Positions 5,438 to 11,634 of a stretch of DNA of 11,634 nucleotides are shown in pieces (position 1 is the first letter of the stretch; each line of letters opens with the position of its first letter). The translations under genes were made by a program, and so were the position numbers. The notes beneath the pieces were generated by a model. The model was not told the origin of the DNA. It worked only from the letters and a program-made list of their open reading frames with translations, and ran no database searches. The stretch covers positions 1 to 11,634 of the forward strand of contig RFSP01000034.1 in the NCBI GenBank assembly GCA_009923895.1, read 5' to 3'. This DNA is from Betaproteobacteria bacterium (GTDB taxonomy: Bacteria > Pseudomonadota > Gammaproteobacteria > Burkholderiales > Burkholderiaceae_C).

Positions 5438-6538
5438 ATGCACATCGGCCCCATCGAGCTGCCCAATGCCCTGTTTGTGGCTCCCATGGCCGGCGTCACG
5501 GATCGACCCTTCCGCAGCCTGTGCAGACGCTTGGGTGCGGGTTATGCGGTCAGCGAGATGGTGACCTCGCAACGAGCGCTTTGGAAAAGCCTGAAGACTT
5601 CCCGGCGCGCCAACCATGAGGGTGAAAGGGCGCCCATTGCTGTGCAAATTGCCGGTGTGGACCCCGTTGAAATGGCCGATGCAGCGCGTTACAACATCGA
5701 TCGGGGGGCCCAGATCATTGACATCAACATGGGCTGCCCTGCCAAAAAAGTGTGCCAAACCTGGGCGGGATCGGCCCTGATGAGCAATGAGCCCTTGGCC
5801 TTGCAGATCATCGAAGCGGTGGTTGCGGCGTGCGCTCCGCTGAGCGTCCCGGTGACGCTGAAAATGCGTACCGGGCGGTGTGACAGCGAGCGCAATGCCG
5901 TGGCTCTGGCACGGGCTGCCGAGGCGGCAGGCATTGCCATGGTGACTGTGCATGGGCGCACGCGCGAGCAAGGCTACACGGGGTGTGCGGAATACGACAC
6001 GGTGGCCGCCGTCAAAGCGGCGCTGCGCATTCCCGTGGTGGCCAATGGCGATATCGATTCGCCACTCAAGGCCAAAGAGGTGCTGCGTCTGACAGGCGCA
6101 GACGCCCTGATGATTGGACGGGCAGCACAAGGCCGACCCTGGATCTTCATGGAGGTTGCGCATTTTCTTTCGCACGGCACCTTGATGCCGGCCCCCGCCA
6201 CCCGCGACGTGCAGCAGTGGTTGCTGGCCCACCTGGAAGATCACTACGGCCTCTATGGGGAGCAAGCCGGTGTGCGCACGGCGCGCAAACACATCGGTTG
6301 GGCAGTGCACGATGTGCCTGGAGGCGACGCCTTCCGGCAGCGCATGAACGCTTTGGAGACTTGCGTCGATCAACAAGCGGCACTGCGCGACTTTTTGGAG
6401 GAGCTGGCGCAGGTCCATCCTGCGTGGCCTTCACCCGCGCAGGCCTCTGCGCTGACGCCCCGTCCTGGACAAAAAACACACGCCAGCCTCCGTGCGAGGC
6501 CCGCGGCCAACGAACCCTCTCTCTTGAGACTGGCATGA
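5438..6538 (+). CDS. dusB: tRNA-dihydrouridine synthase DusB
   Basis: DusB is a flavin (FMN) enzyme that reduces uridine to dihydrouridine in the D-loop of tRNA. The 366-residue product has the TIM-barrel signature APMAGVTDRPFR (15-26), the catalytic cysteine C100 in INMGCPAKKV, K142 in TLKMRTG, H172 in VTVHGRTR, and the FMN phosphate motifs VANGDI (201-206) and GADALMIGRAAQGRPW (220-235). The helical tRNA-binding domain follows, with VRTARKHIGW and FRQRMNALE. The core ends near residue 325. The last 40 residues are a low-complexity tail rich in Ala, Pro and Arg that is absent from the 321-residue E. coli enzyme. I chose the ATG at 5438 because the family starts there; an upstream ATG at 5351 would cross the promoter. 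No Shine-Dalgarno precedes it. Its last four bases overlap the start of fis, the same gene pairing as in E. coli. Confidence 0.96.
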   Translation: MHIGPIELPNALFVAPMAGVTDRPFRSLCRRLGAGYAVSEMVTSQRALWKSLKTSRRANHEGERAPIAVQIAGVDPVEMADAARYNIDRGAQIIDINMGCPAKKVCQTWAGSALMSNEPLALQIIEAVVAACAPLSVPVTLKMRTGRCDSERNAVALARAAEAAGIAMVTVHGRTREQGYTGCAEYDTVAAVKAALRIPVVANGDIDSPLKAKEVLRLTGADALMIGRAAQGRPWIFMEVAHFLSHGTLMPAPATRDVQQWLLAHLEDHYGLYGEQAGVRTARKHIGWAVHDVPGGDAFRQRMNALETCVDQQAALRDFLEELAQVHPAWPSPAQASALTPRPGQKTHASLRARPAANEPSLLRLA

Positions 6539-6771
6539 GCAAAAAACAAATCGCCGAATGTGTGCGCACATCGCTAGAGGAATATCTCAAAGACCTGCGG
6601 GGTGCCGAGCCGCATGGCCTTCACGATCTGTTCATCTCGGCGGCTGAAAAGCCCCTGCTGGAAGTGGTGATGCAAGCCACCCAAGGCAACCAAAGCAAAG
6701 CCGCCGACTGGCTCGGCATCAACCGCAACACCCTTCGGCGCAAGCTGATGGATCACAAGCTTCTCAAATGA
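6535..6771 (+). CDS. fis: DNA-binding protein Fis
   Basis: Fis is a nucleoid-associated homodimer that bends DNA, activates stable RNA promoters and acts in site-specific recombination. The 78-residue product keeps the dimer helices (DLFISAAEKPLLEVVMQAT, residues 31-49) and the C-terminal helix-turn-helix NQSKAADWLGINRNTLRRKL (52-71), which is nearly the E. coli sequence. It is about 20 residues shorter than the 98-residue E. coli protein and lacks most of the N-terminal beta-hairpin arms that contact DNA invertases. This shorter form is usual in Betaproteobacteria. The ATG overlaps the dusB stop codon (ATGA), and GAGA at 6526-6529 lies five bases before it, so reinitiation after dusB and independent initiation are both possible. 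Its own stop overlaps the purH start in the same way. Autorepression at the dusB promoter is plausible. Confidence 0.95.
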   Translation: MSKKQIAECVRTSLEEYLKDLRGAEPHGLHDLFISAAEKPLLEVVMQATQGNQSKAADWLGINRNTLRRKLMDHKLLK

Positions 6772-8342
6772 CCACCGCCCTGCTTTCCGTCTCGGACAAA
6801 ACCGGCATCGTCGACTTTGCCAAAGCGCTGCATGCGCTGGGCGTGAGACTCGTTTCCACGGGTGGCACTGCCAAGCTCCTGTCTGACGCAGGTCTGCCCG
6901 TGACCGAAGTGGCCGAAGTCACCGGCTTTCCCGAAATGCTCGATGGTCGGGTCAAAACGCTGCACCCGATGGTGCACGGCGGTTTGCTGGCCCGACGTGA
7001 CCTGCCCGAGCACATGGCCGCACTCAATGCGCATGGCATTGGCACCATCGACTTGTTGGTGGTCAACCTCTATCCCTTTGAGCAAACGGTGGCTCGGGCG
7101 GACTGCACCTTGGAAGACGCCATCGAAAACATTGACATCGGTGGCCCTGCCATGGTCCGCAGTGCCGCCAAGAACTGGAAGGACGTGGCCGTCTTGACCG
7201 ATGCCAGTCAGTACACGACAGTCTTGGAAGAGCTTCGCCACCACGGTCAAGTCAGTGCCGTCACCAAGTTTCAACTGTCCGTGGCCGCCTTCAACCGCAT
7301 CAGCAATTACGACGCGGCCATCAGTGACTATTTGTCCAGTCTCCAAGCCGACGGCAGCCGCAACCCCTTCCCCGGCCAAAGCAACGGGCGGTTCATCAAG
7401 GTTCAAGACTTGCGATATGGAGAAAATCCTCACCAGCAAGCGGCCTTCTACCGGGATCTGTATCCCGCCCCAGGCTCTCTGGCGGTGGCCAAGCAACTGC
7501 AGGGCAAGGAGCTGAGTTACAACAACATTGCCGACGCCGACGCGGCCTGGGAATGTGTCAAGAGCTTCGAGGCGCCGGCTTGCGTCATCGTCAAACACGC
7601 CAACCCCTGTGGCGTGGCAGTGGCGGCCACCCCTGCCCAAGCCTACGACAAGGCCTTCAAGACCGACCCCACGTCAGCCTTTGGCGGCATCATCGCCTTC
7701 AATCGCCCTGTGGATGAAGCGGCCGCCCTCGCGGTGTCCAAGCAATTTGTCGAGGTGCTGATGGCGCCGGCTTTCACGCCGCAAGCCATGACTGTGTTGG
7801 CTGGCAAAGCCAATGTACGCGTGCTTGAAATTGCCTTGCCTCCAGGAGGCAGCACCGATTGGCAGCGCGGCAGAAACATGATGGATGCCAAACGGGTCGG
7901 GTCTGGCTTGTTGCTCCAAACCGCAGACAACCACGAATTGCAACGCGCAGACCTGACCTTCCCCACGCGCCTGAAGCCCACCGAAGCGCAATTGCAAGAT
8001 TTGATGTTCGCCTGGACCGTGGCCAAGTACGTGAAGAGCAATGCCATCGTCTTTTGCGCCGACGGCATGACGCTGGGCGTTGGCGCTGGGCAAATGAGCC
8101 GCATCGACTCGGCGCGCATCGCCTCCATCAAGGCTGAGCATGCGGGGCTGAATTTGAAGGGGTCGGTGGTGGCCAGTGATGCCTTCTTCCCATTCCGCGA
8201 TGGCTTGGACGTGGTGGTGGATGTGGGTGCCTCTTGCGTGATCCAGCCGGGCGGCTCGATGCGAGATGACGAGGTCATCGCTGCAGCCGATGAGCGAGGG
8301 GTGTGCATGGTGTTCACTGGCGTGCGGCATTTCCGGCACTGA
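6768..8342 (+). CDS. purH: Bifunctional AICAR formyltransferase / IMP cyclohydrolase
   Basis: PurH carries out the last two steps of IMP synthesis: formylation of AICAR with 10-formyltetrahydrofolate, then ring closure. The 524-residue length is standard. The N-terminal IMP cyclohydrolase (MGS-fold) domain begins ALLSVSDKTGIVDFAK and includes VSTGGTAKLL (29-38), GFPEMLDGRVKTLHPMVHGG (53-72) and NIDIGGPAMVRSAAKN (121-136). The C-terminal transformylase domain has the catalytic K276-H277 in VKHANPCGVA, LRYGENPHQ (215-223), SAFGGIIAFN, GSGLLLQTAD and the closing QPGGSMRDDEVIAAADE. The ATG overlaps the fis stop codon by four bases and has no Shine-Dalgarno, so translation should depend on coupling to fis. 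ruvC follows after two bases. Placement downstream of fis is common in Betaproteobacteria. No PurR-type operator was recognised in the operon promoter region. Confidence 0.98.
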   Translation: MTTALLSVSDKTGIVDFAKALHALGVRLVSTGGTAKLLSDAGLPVTEVAEVTGFPEMLDGRVKTLHPMVHGGLLARRDLPEHMAALNAHGIGTIDLLVVNLYPFEQTVARADCTLEDAIENIDIGGPAMVRSAAKNWKDVAVLTDASQYTTVLEELRHHGQVSAVTKFQLSVAAFNRISNYDAAISDYLSSLQADGSRNPFPGQSNGRFIKVQDLRYGENPHQQAAFYRDLYPAPGSLAVAKQLQGKELSYNNIADADAAWECVKSFEAPACVIVKHANPCGVAVAATPAQAYDKAFKTDPTSAFGGIIAFNRPVDEAAALAVSKQFVEVLMAPAFTPQAMTVLAGKANVRVLEIALPPGGSTDWQRGRNMMDAKRVGSGLLLQTADNHELQRADLTFPTRLKPTEAQLQDLMFAWTVAKYVKSNAIVFCADGMTLGVGAGQMSRIDSARIASIKAEHAGLNLKGSVVASDAFFPFRDGLDVVVDVGASCVIQPGGSMRDDEVIAAADERGVCMVFTGVRHFRH

Positions 8343-8344
8343 CC

Positions 8345-8896
8345 ATGCCACGCATCCTTGGCATTGACCCGGGGCTGCAACGCACAGGGTTCGGCGTGAT
8401 CGATGCCGATGGGCCTCGACTCACCTACGTGGCCAGCGGGACCATCAGCACGCTCGAAGTCGCGCGGGGCGATTTGCCTGCGCGACTGAAATTGATTTTT
8501 GAAGGTGTGCGCGAGGTGGCCCAACGCTACCAGCCTGCACAGGCCTCCGTCGAAATTGTCTTTGTCAACGTCAACCCACAGAGCACCCTGCTTTTGGGAC
8601 AAGCCCGAGGTGCCGCCCTCGCGGCGCTGGTCAGTGAAGCGCTGCCGGTGGCCGAGTACACCGCCTTGCAAATGAAAAAAGCCGTGGTCGGTCATGGGTT
8701 GGCCAACAAGACGCAGATTCAGGAAATGGTCAAGCGTCTGCTCAAACTGCCCGCTTTGCCTGGCAAGGACGCCGCTGACGCCTTGGGCTTGGCCATCTCG
8801 CACGCCCATGCAGGCTCCTCATTTGCCACCATGTCGCGCAGTGCGCCATTGCAGCGTCGCCAACATGCCCAGTACCGGGGCGGCCGCACTTACTGA
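8345..8896 (+). CDS. ruvC: Crossover junction endodeoxyribonuclease RuvC
   Basis: RuvC is the dimeric Holliday-junction resolvase that works with the RuvAB branch-migration motor. In this 183-residue product the four catalytic acids are present: D8 in ILGIDPGLQRTGFG, E70 in ASVEIVFV, and D142 and D145 in PGKDAADALGLAISHAH. The conserved NPQSTLLLGQARGA (77-90) follows the third strand. The end is basic and short (RRQHAQYRGGRTY). I chose the ATG at 8345, two bases after the purH stop, because MPRILGIDPG is the family start; an in-frame ATG at 8303 lies inside purH. There is no Shine-Dalgarno, so coupling to purH translation is likely. ruvA and ruvB, which often follow ruvC, are not here: the next gene is an unrelated hydrolase with its own ribosome binding site. 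Confidence 0.97.
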   Translation: MPRILGIDPGLQRTGFGVIDADGPRLTYVASGTISTLEVARGDLPARLKLIFEGVREVAQRYQPAQASVEIVFVNVNPQSTLLLGQARGAALAALVSEALPVAEYTALQMKKAVVGHGLANKTQIQEMVKRLLKLPALPGKDAADALGLAISHAHAGSSFATMSRSAPLQRRQHAQYRGGRTY

Positions 8897-8909
8897 TCGT
8901 TTTCAATCC

Positions 8910-8914
8910 AGGAG
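8910..8914 (+). promoter_or_regulatory. Strong ribosome binding site of the dienelactone hydrolase gene
   Basis: AGGAG with a six-base spacer stands before the ATG at 8921 and decides the start over the TTG at 8918. It is the best Shine-Dalgarno in the window, in contrast to the coupled genes before it. Confidence 0.75.
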
Positions 8915-8920
8915 CCTTTG

Positions 8921-9622
8921 ATGAGCCATCCCGTTCGCACCCAATGGATCGACATTGCGCCCGGTTTCGCGGGCTATTTGGCGCTTCCGCCCTCAGGTCA
9001 AGGACCTGGCTTGGTCTTGTTCCAGGAGATTTTTGGCGTCAACGAGCACATTCGCGGCGTGGCCGAGCAGTACGCGTTGGCTGGTTTTGTGGTCTTGGCC
9101 CCTGATGTGTTTTGGCGCGAGGCCCCCAAAGTTCAGTTGGGGTATGAGGGGGACGATTGGAACCGCGCCATTGCCCTGATGAAGGCTTACAAGACCGAGG
9201 ACGCGCTGAGTGACATCGCCAAAACGGTCTCGGTGCTGCGCGGCCGCCAAGAGGTGGGCGCGAACAAGGTGGGTACCATCGGTTACTGCATGGGCGGTCG
9301 ACTGGCTTACCAAGCGGCAGCCACCACCGACATCCGTGCCGCCGTGCCTTATTACGGGGGCGGGATTCATCTGCAACTGGAACGGGTGGCCAAAATTCAC
9401 TGCCCCATGCAGTTTCATTACGCCAGTGATGACGCCAACATCCCGATGGACGCCGTGGAGCAGGTGCGGCAAGCTTTTGCGGGCAAATCGGCCGAAGTGC
9501 ACGTGTACCCGAATTCACACCACGGATTCAATTGCTGGGCACGAGGCACCTACGACGCCCGAAGCGCTGCGCTGGCGCATGGACGGTCACTGCAGTTCCT
9601 GACGCAGCACTTGTTTGAGTAG
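8921..9622 (+). CDS. Dienelactone hydrolase family protein
   Basis: This 233-residue alpha/beta hydrolase has the Cys-Asp-His triad of the dienelactone hydrolase family: C123 in the nucleophile elbow GYCMGG, D171 in SDDANIP and H201 in NSHHGFNC. E36 in FQEIFGVNEH holds the nucleophile cysteine in its resting state. These positions are almost the same as in the Pseudomonas enzyme (E36, C123, D171, H202). That enzyme opens dienelactones formed in chlorocatechol breakdown; many chromosomal homologues, as here, have no catechol genes nearby and an unknown substrate. The protein is cytoplasmic with no signal peptide. It follows ruvC after 24 bp, but has a strong ribosome binding site and may have its own expression. 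Its stop codon is four bases from that of the convergent selD. Family is firm; substrate unknown. Confidence 0.93.
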   Translation: MSHPVRTQWIDIAPGFAGYLALPPSGQGPGLVLFQEIFGVNEHIRGVAEQYALAGFVVLAPDVFWREAPKVQLGYEGDDWNRAIALMKAYKTEDALSDIAKTVSVLRGRQEVGANKVGTIGYCMGGRLAYQAAATTDIRAAVPYYGGGIHLQLERVAKIHCPMQFHYASDDANIPMDAVEQVRQAFAGKSAEVHVYPNSHHGFNCWARGTYDARSAALAHGRSLQFLTQHLFE

Positions 9623-9626
9623 GGCA

Positions 9627-10712
9627 TCACCCCACCCGCACTCGGGGGCCTGCATCCGCCTGGGCCACCGGTGCGCAGCGCCCCACCACAGCGGCGTGCT
9701 CAAACCCATGCCGCACGAAGACCTCCAAGACCCGGTCCACGGCCGCAGGTTCACACGCCACCAGCAATCCCCCACTCGTTTGCGGGTCGGTGAGCAAAGC
9801 CTGATCCACAGAGCCCAGCGACGCAGACAGCGTCACTTGAGCGCCAACCCCAGCCCAGTTGCGTGCTGAAGCTCCCGTGACAAAACCCCGAGCCGCCCAA
9901 TCACGGACACCGTCGAGCACGGGCACCGACGGCCAATCGATGTGCACGTCACACCCTGCGCCACGCGCCATCTCCAGCGCATGTCCCGCCAAACCAAAGC
10001 CGGTCACGTCGGTCATGGCATGCACTCCAGCCAGCGCTGCAAGCTCGGGACCGGGCGTGTTGAGTTGGGTGGTGGTGGCCAACATGTGTGCATAACCCGT
10101 TTCGCTGAGCGCGCCCTTTTTCAACGCAGCACTCATCACGCCCACCCCCAGCGGCTTGCCCAACACCAGCACGTCACCCACTTGTGCATCTGCATTGCGT
10201 TTGACTTGCTGGGGGTGGACCAGACCCAAAGCGACCAGGCCGTAAATGGGCTCTACCGAGTCGATGGTGTGCCCTCCCGCCACCGGGATACCCGCGTCCC
10301 GGCACACCCGCGAGCCTCCTTCCAAAATGCGTCCGATGGTGGCCGTGGACAAGACCTGTATGGGCATGCCCACCAAGGCCAGCGCCAGGATCGGACGGCC
10401 GCCCATGGCGTAGACATCGCTGATGGCATTGGTTGCGGCGATGCGTCCAAAATCGAAGGGGTCATCCACAATGGGCATGAAAAAGTCTGTGGTGGCGATC
10501 AGGGCTTGATCGTCATTGAGGCGATAGACCGCTGCATCGTCCGAGGTCTCAATGCCCACCATCAAGGCCTCGGGGACGGGCATTGCAGGCGTGCGTCTCA
10601 AAATTTCGCTCAGCACGCCTGGGGCGATCTTGCAGCCACAGCCTCCCCCGTGGGACAAAGACGTCAGCCGTGGTTCGCCTTGGGTGTTCTCGGTGTTTGA
10701 ATTCTGGGTCAT
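9627..10712 (-). CDS. selD: Selenide, water dikinase
   Basis: SelD makes selenophosphate from selenide and ATP, the selenium donor for selenocysteine and for 2-selenouridine in tRNA. The 361-residue product has the catalytic pair C25 and K28 in GGGCGCK, with the nucleophile encoded by TGT (10640-10638), so it is the cysteine form and not the selenocysteine form. Other landmarks are ETSDDAAVY, TTDFFMPIVDDPFDFGRIAA, NAISDVYAMGG, the AGGHTIDS motif, AMTDVTGFGLAGH and the C-terminal DPQTSGGLL. The start at 10712 is chosen because AGGG lies six bases before it; the ATG at 10733 would add seven residues without a ribosome binding site. selA, selB, the selenouridine synthase gene and any selenoprotein gene are outside the window. 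It converges on the hydrolase gene and diverges from the AstE-family gene. Confidence 0.97.
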   Translation of the reverse strand: MTQNSNTENTQGEPRLTSLSHGGGCGCKIAPGVLSEILRRTPAMPVPEALMVGIETSDDAAVYRLNDDQALIATTDFFMPIVDDPFDFGRIAATNAISDVYAMGGRPILALALVGMPIQVLSTATIGRILEGGSRVCRDAGIPVAGGHTIDSVEPIYGLVALGLVHPQQVKRNADAQVGDVLVLGKPLGVGVMSAALKKGALSETGYAHMLATTTQLNTPGPELAALAGVHAMTDVTGFGLAGHALEMARGAGCDVHIDWPSVPVLDGVRDWAARGFVTGASARNWAGVGAQVTLSASLGSVDQALLTDPQTSGGLLVACEPAAVDRVLEVFVRHGFEHAAVVGRCAPVAQADAGPRVRVG

Positions 10713-10718
10713 GTCATT

Positions 10719-10722
10719 CCCT
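10719..10722 (-). promoter_or_regulatory. Ribosome binding site deciding the selD start
   Basis: AGGG on the minus strand, six bases before the ATG at 10712, supports that start over the in-frame ATG at 10733. Confidence 0.6.
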
Positions 10723-10745
10723 AAGTGGGCCATGCGTCAGGACTG

Positions 10746-10753
10746 ATTAGACT
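10746..10753. promoter_or_regulatory. Overlapping -10 candidates for the divergent selD and AstE-family genes
   Basis: The 47-bp divergent gap holds TCTAAT on the minus strand (10751-10746, five of six matches to TATAAT), which would give selD a leader of about 26 bases. On the plus strand TAGACT (10748-10753, four of six) lies six bases before the ATG at 10760. The two share four bases, so both cannot be occupied at once. Neither has a recognisable -35. Confidence 0.35.
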
Positions 10754-10759
10754 GCACAA

Positions 10760-11634
10760 ATGAATTCTCCTTTGCCGCCCATCGAAGTCCAACCCCGCGA
10801 TCTGTCTGCTTATCGGAAGGGCAATGTGGGTGTGGATTATGTCCACCGCTTTCATTCCGGCCGTCCCGGACCGCACGTGTTGATCAATGCCTTGACGCAT
10901 GGCAATGAATTTTGCGGCATGGTCGCGGCCTGTCATTTGCTCGATACCGAAGTGCGCCCCGTGTGCGGCACTCTCACGATCAGCTTTGCCAATGTGGCGG
11001 CTTACAACACCTTTGATCCACAACGTCCGTTTGAGAGCCGGCAGATCACACACAATTTCAACCGCATCTGGTCGTCGGCCTGGCTGGACGGCGATCAAGA
11101 CAGCGTGGAACTTCGGCGTGCCCGGGACATGAGGCCGGTGGTGGCCGCGGCCGATCACATTCTCGATCTGCATTCCACCAGCCAAGATGTGGAGCCTTTT
11201 TGGGTCTACCCCCACCATGATCGCAATGCCCGCGTGGCAAGCGCCTTGCCCGCGCCGGCAGTGCACCTGGTCATGCCGCAAGGCTTGGGATCCGGCACAC
11301 CGGTCATCGAACACGGCCGACACGGACAGGCGCAAAGCGACGCCGGCGCGGCCCTGGTGGCTGAATGTGGTCAGCATTTCAAGCAGCGGTCGGCCGACCT
11401 GGCCGTGGAAGTGACCTTGGATTTCCTGGGACATTTCGGACTGATCGAACGTGAGCCGCGGCCGGCCACCACCCCGCGCCGCTTTGAGCTTTTAAAGACC
11501 CACGTGGTGGCCCACCCGAACTTCCAATTCACCCGGCCGGTCATCGGCTTTGAAATCTTTGCCAAAGGCGAACTGATCGCGATGGACGGAGACGAGCCCC
11601 TCATTGCGCCCTGTGACCACTGCACCCTTTTCAT
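10760..11634 (+). CDS. Succinylglutamate desuccinylase/aspartoacylase (AstE/AspA) family zinc hydrolase, cut at the window edge
   Basis: The frame runs from an ATG at 10760 to the last base without a stop, giving 291 codons plus two bases. The zinc-binding pattern of the M14-like AstE/aspartoacylase family is present: H47-x-x-E50 in ALTHGNEFCG and H138 in ILDLHSTSQD. An arginine lies in HNFNR (R102), and the probable catalytic E184 is in PVIEHGRHGQ. Members deacylate N-acyl amino acids, for example N-succinylglutamate or N-acetylaspartate; the sequence does not settle the substrate. No astABD genes are nearby and the neighbour is divergent selD, so a place in arginine degradation is not supported by context. 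There is no Shine-Dalgarno before the ATG. Most of the protein is probably present, since family members are about 300-350 residues long. The family is fairly sure; the function is open. Confidence 0.85.
   Translation, partial: MNSPLPPIEVQPRDLSAYRKGNVGVDYVHRFHSGRPGPHVLINALTHGNEFCGMVAACHLLDTEVRPVCGTLTISFANVAAYNTFDPQRPFESRQITHNFNRIWSSAWLDGDQDSVELRRARDMRPVVAAADHILDLHSTSQDVEPFWVYPHHDRNARVASALPAPAVHLVMPQGLGSGTPVIEHGRHGQAQSDAGAALVAECGQHFKQRSADLAVEVTLDFLGHFGLIEREPRPATTPRRFELLKTHVVAHPNFQFTRPVIGFEIFAKGELIAMDGDEPLIAPCDHCTLF

Noticed and set aside
5332..5499. Upstream extension of the YqaA-like gene to 5499
   Set aside because: It would overlap the divergent dusB coding region, and the extra residues do not resemble the family.
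5339..6418. A 359-codon open frame on the minus strand opposite dusB
   Set aside because: dusB is certain on the other strand and the translation shows no recognisable motif.
6753..8809. Long minus-strand open frames opposite purH and ruvC
   Set aside because: Both sense genes are unmistakable, with all catalytic residues; the antisense products look like composition artefacts.
10638..10640. Selenocysteine at the SelD active site
   Set aside because: The codon for the catalytic residue is TGT, so it is an ordinary cysteine.
10713..10733. ATG at 10733 as the selD start
   Set aside because: It lacks a Shine-Dalgarno, whereas the ATG at 10712 has AGGG at a six-base spacing.
1..11634. Mobile elements, CRISPR arrays, tRNA or rRNA genes, defence or toxin-antitoxin modules
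   Set aside because: No transposase, integrase, array of repeats, tRNA-like cloverleaf or defence domain was seen; nearly all of the window is covered by recognised housekeeping genes.

Overview
The window is an ordinary, densely packed piece of bacterial chromosome. Gene content, moderately high GC and the order dusB-fis-purH-ruvC point to Betaproteobacteria, order Burkholderiales. The SlmA and YqaA-type sequences and the argB/nucleotidase/slmA neighbourhood look most like Comamonadaceae. That placement is from memory of these families, not from a search, and the genus is not determined. I saw no insertion sequence, prophage, CRISPR array, tRNA or rRNA, and no gap over 300 bases without a gene.

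Left half (1-5331), all on the minus strand, read right to left: a small YqaA/DedA-like membrane protein, an M32 zinc carboxypeptidase, acetylglutamate kinase (argB), a HAD pyrimidine 5'-nucleotidase, the nucleoid-occlusion factor SlmA, a PdeM-type metallophosphoesterase, and the first 23 codons of a further gene that leaves the window at base 1. Gaps are 88, 51, 57, 134, 5 and 13 bp. From argB downward this is probably one transcription unit. It joins arginine synthesis, nucleotide turnover and cell-division control by position only; no shared pathway is evident.

Middle (5332-8896), plus strand: a divergent region with a good -10 hexamer, then dusB, fis, purH and ruvC. dusB/fis and fis/purH overlap by four bases (ATGA), and purH/ruvC are two bases apart. 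This is a compact operon for tRNA dihydrouridylation, nucleoid organisation, the last two steps of IMP synthesis and Holliday-junction resolution. A match to the degenerate Fis consensus covers the dusB -10 region, as expected if Fis represses its own operon.

Right part (8897-11634): a dienelactone hydrolase family protein (plus) with its own strong ribosome binding site, converging on selD (minus) with four bases between the stop codons. selD diverges, across 47 bp, from a zinc-dependent AstE/aspartoacylase family protein that runs off the right end.

I did not find a new multi-gene system. The items worth a second look are small: genes that probably start transcripts but lack a Shine-Dalgarno sequence and have pyrimidine-rich leaders (one with a 28-base homopurine/homopyrimidine tract), a possible Fis autoregulatory site, a long C-terminal tail on DusB that runs into fis, two possibly leaderless starts, and a few uncertain start codons.
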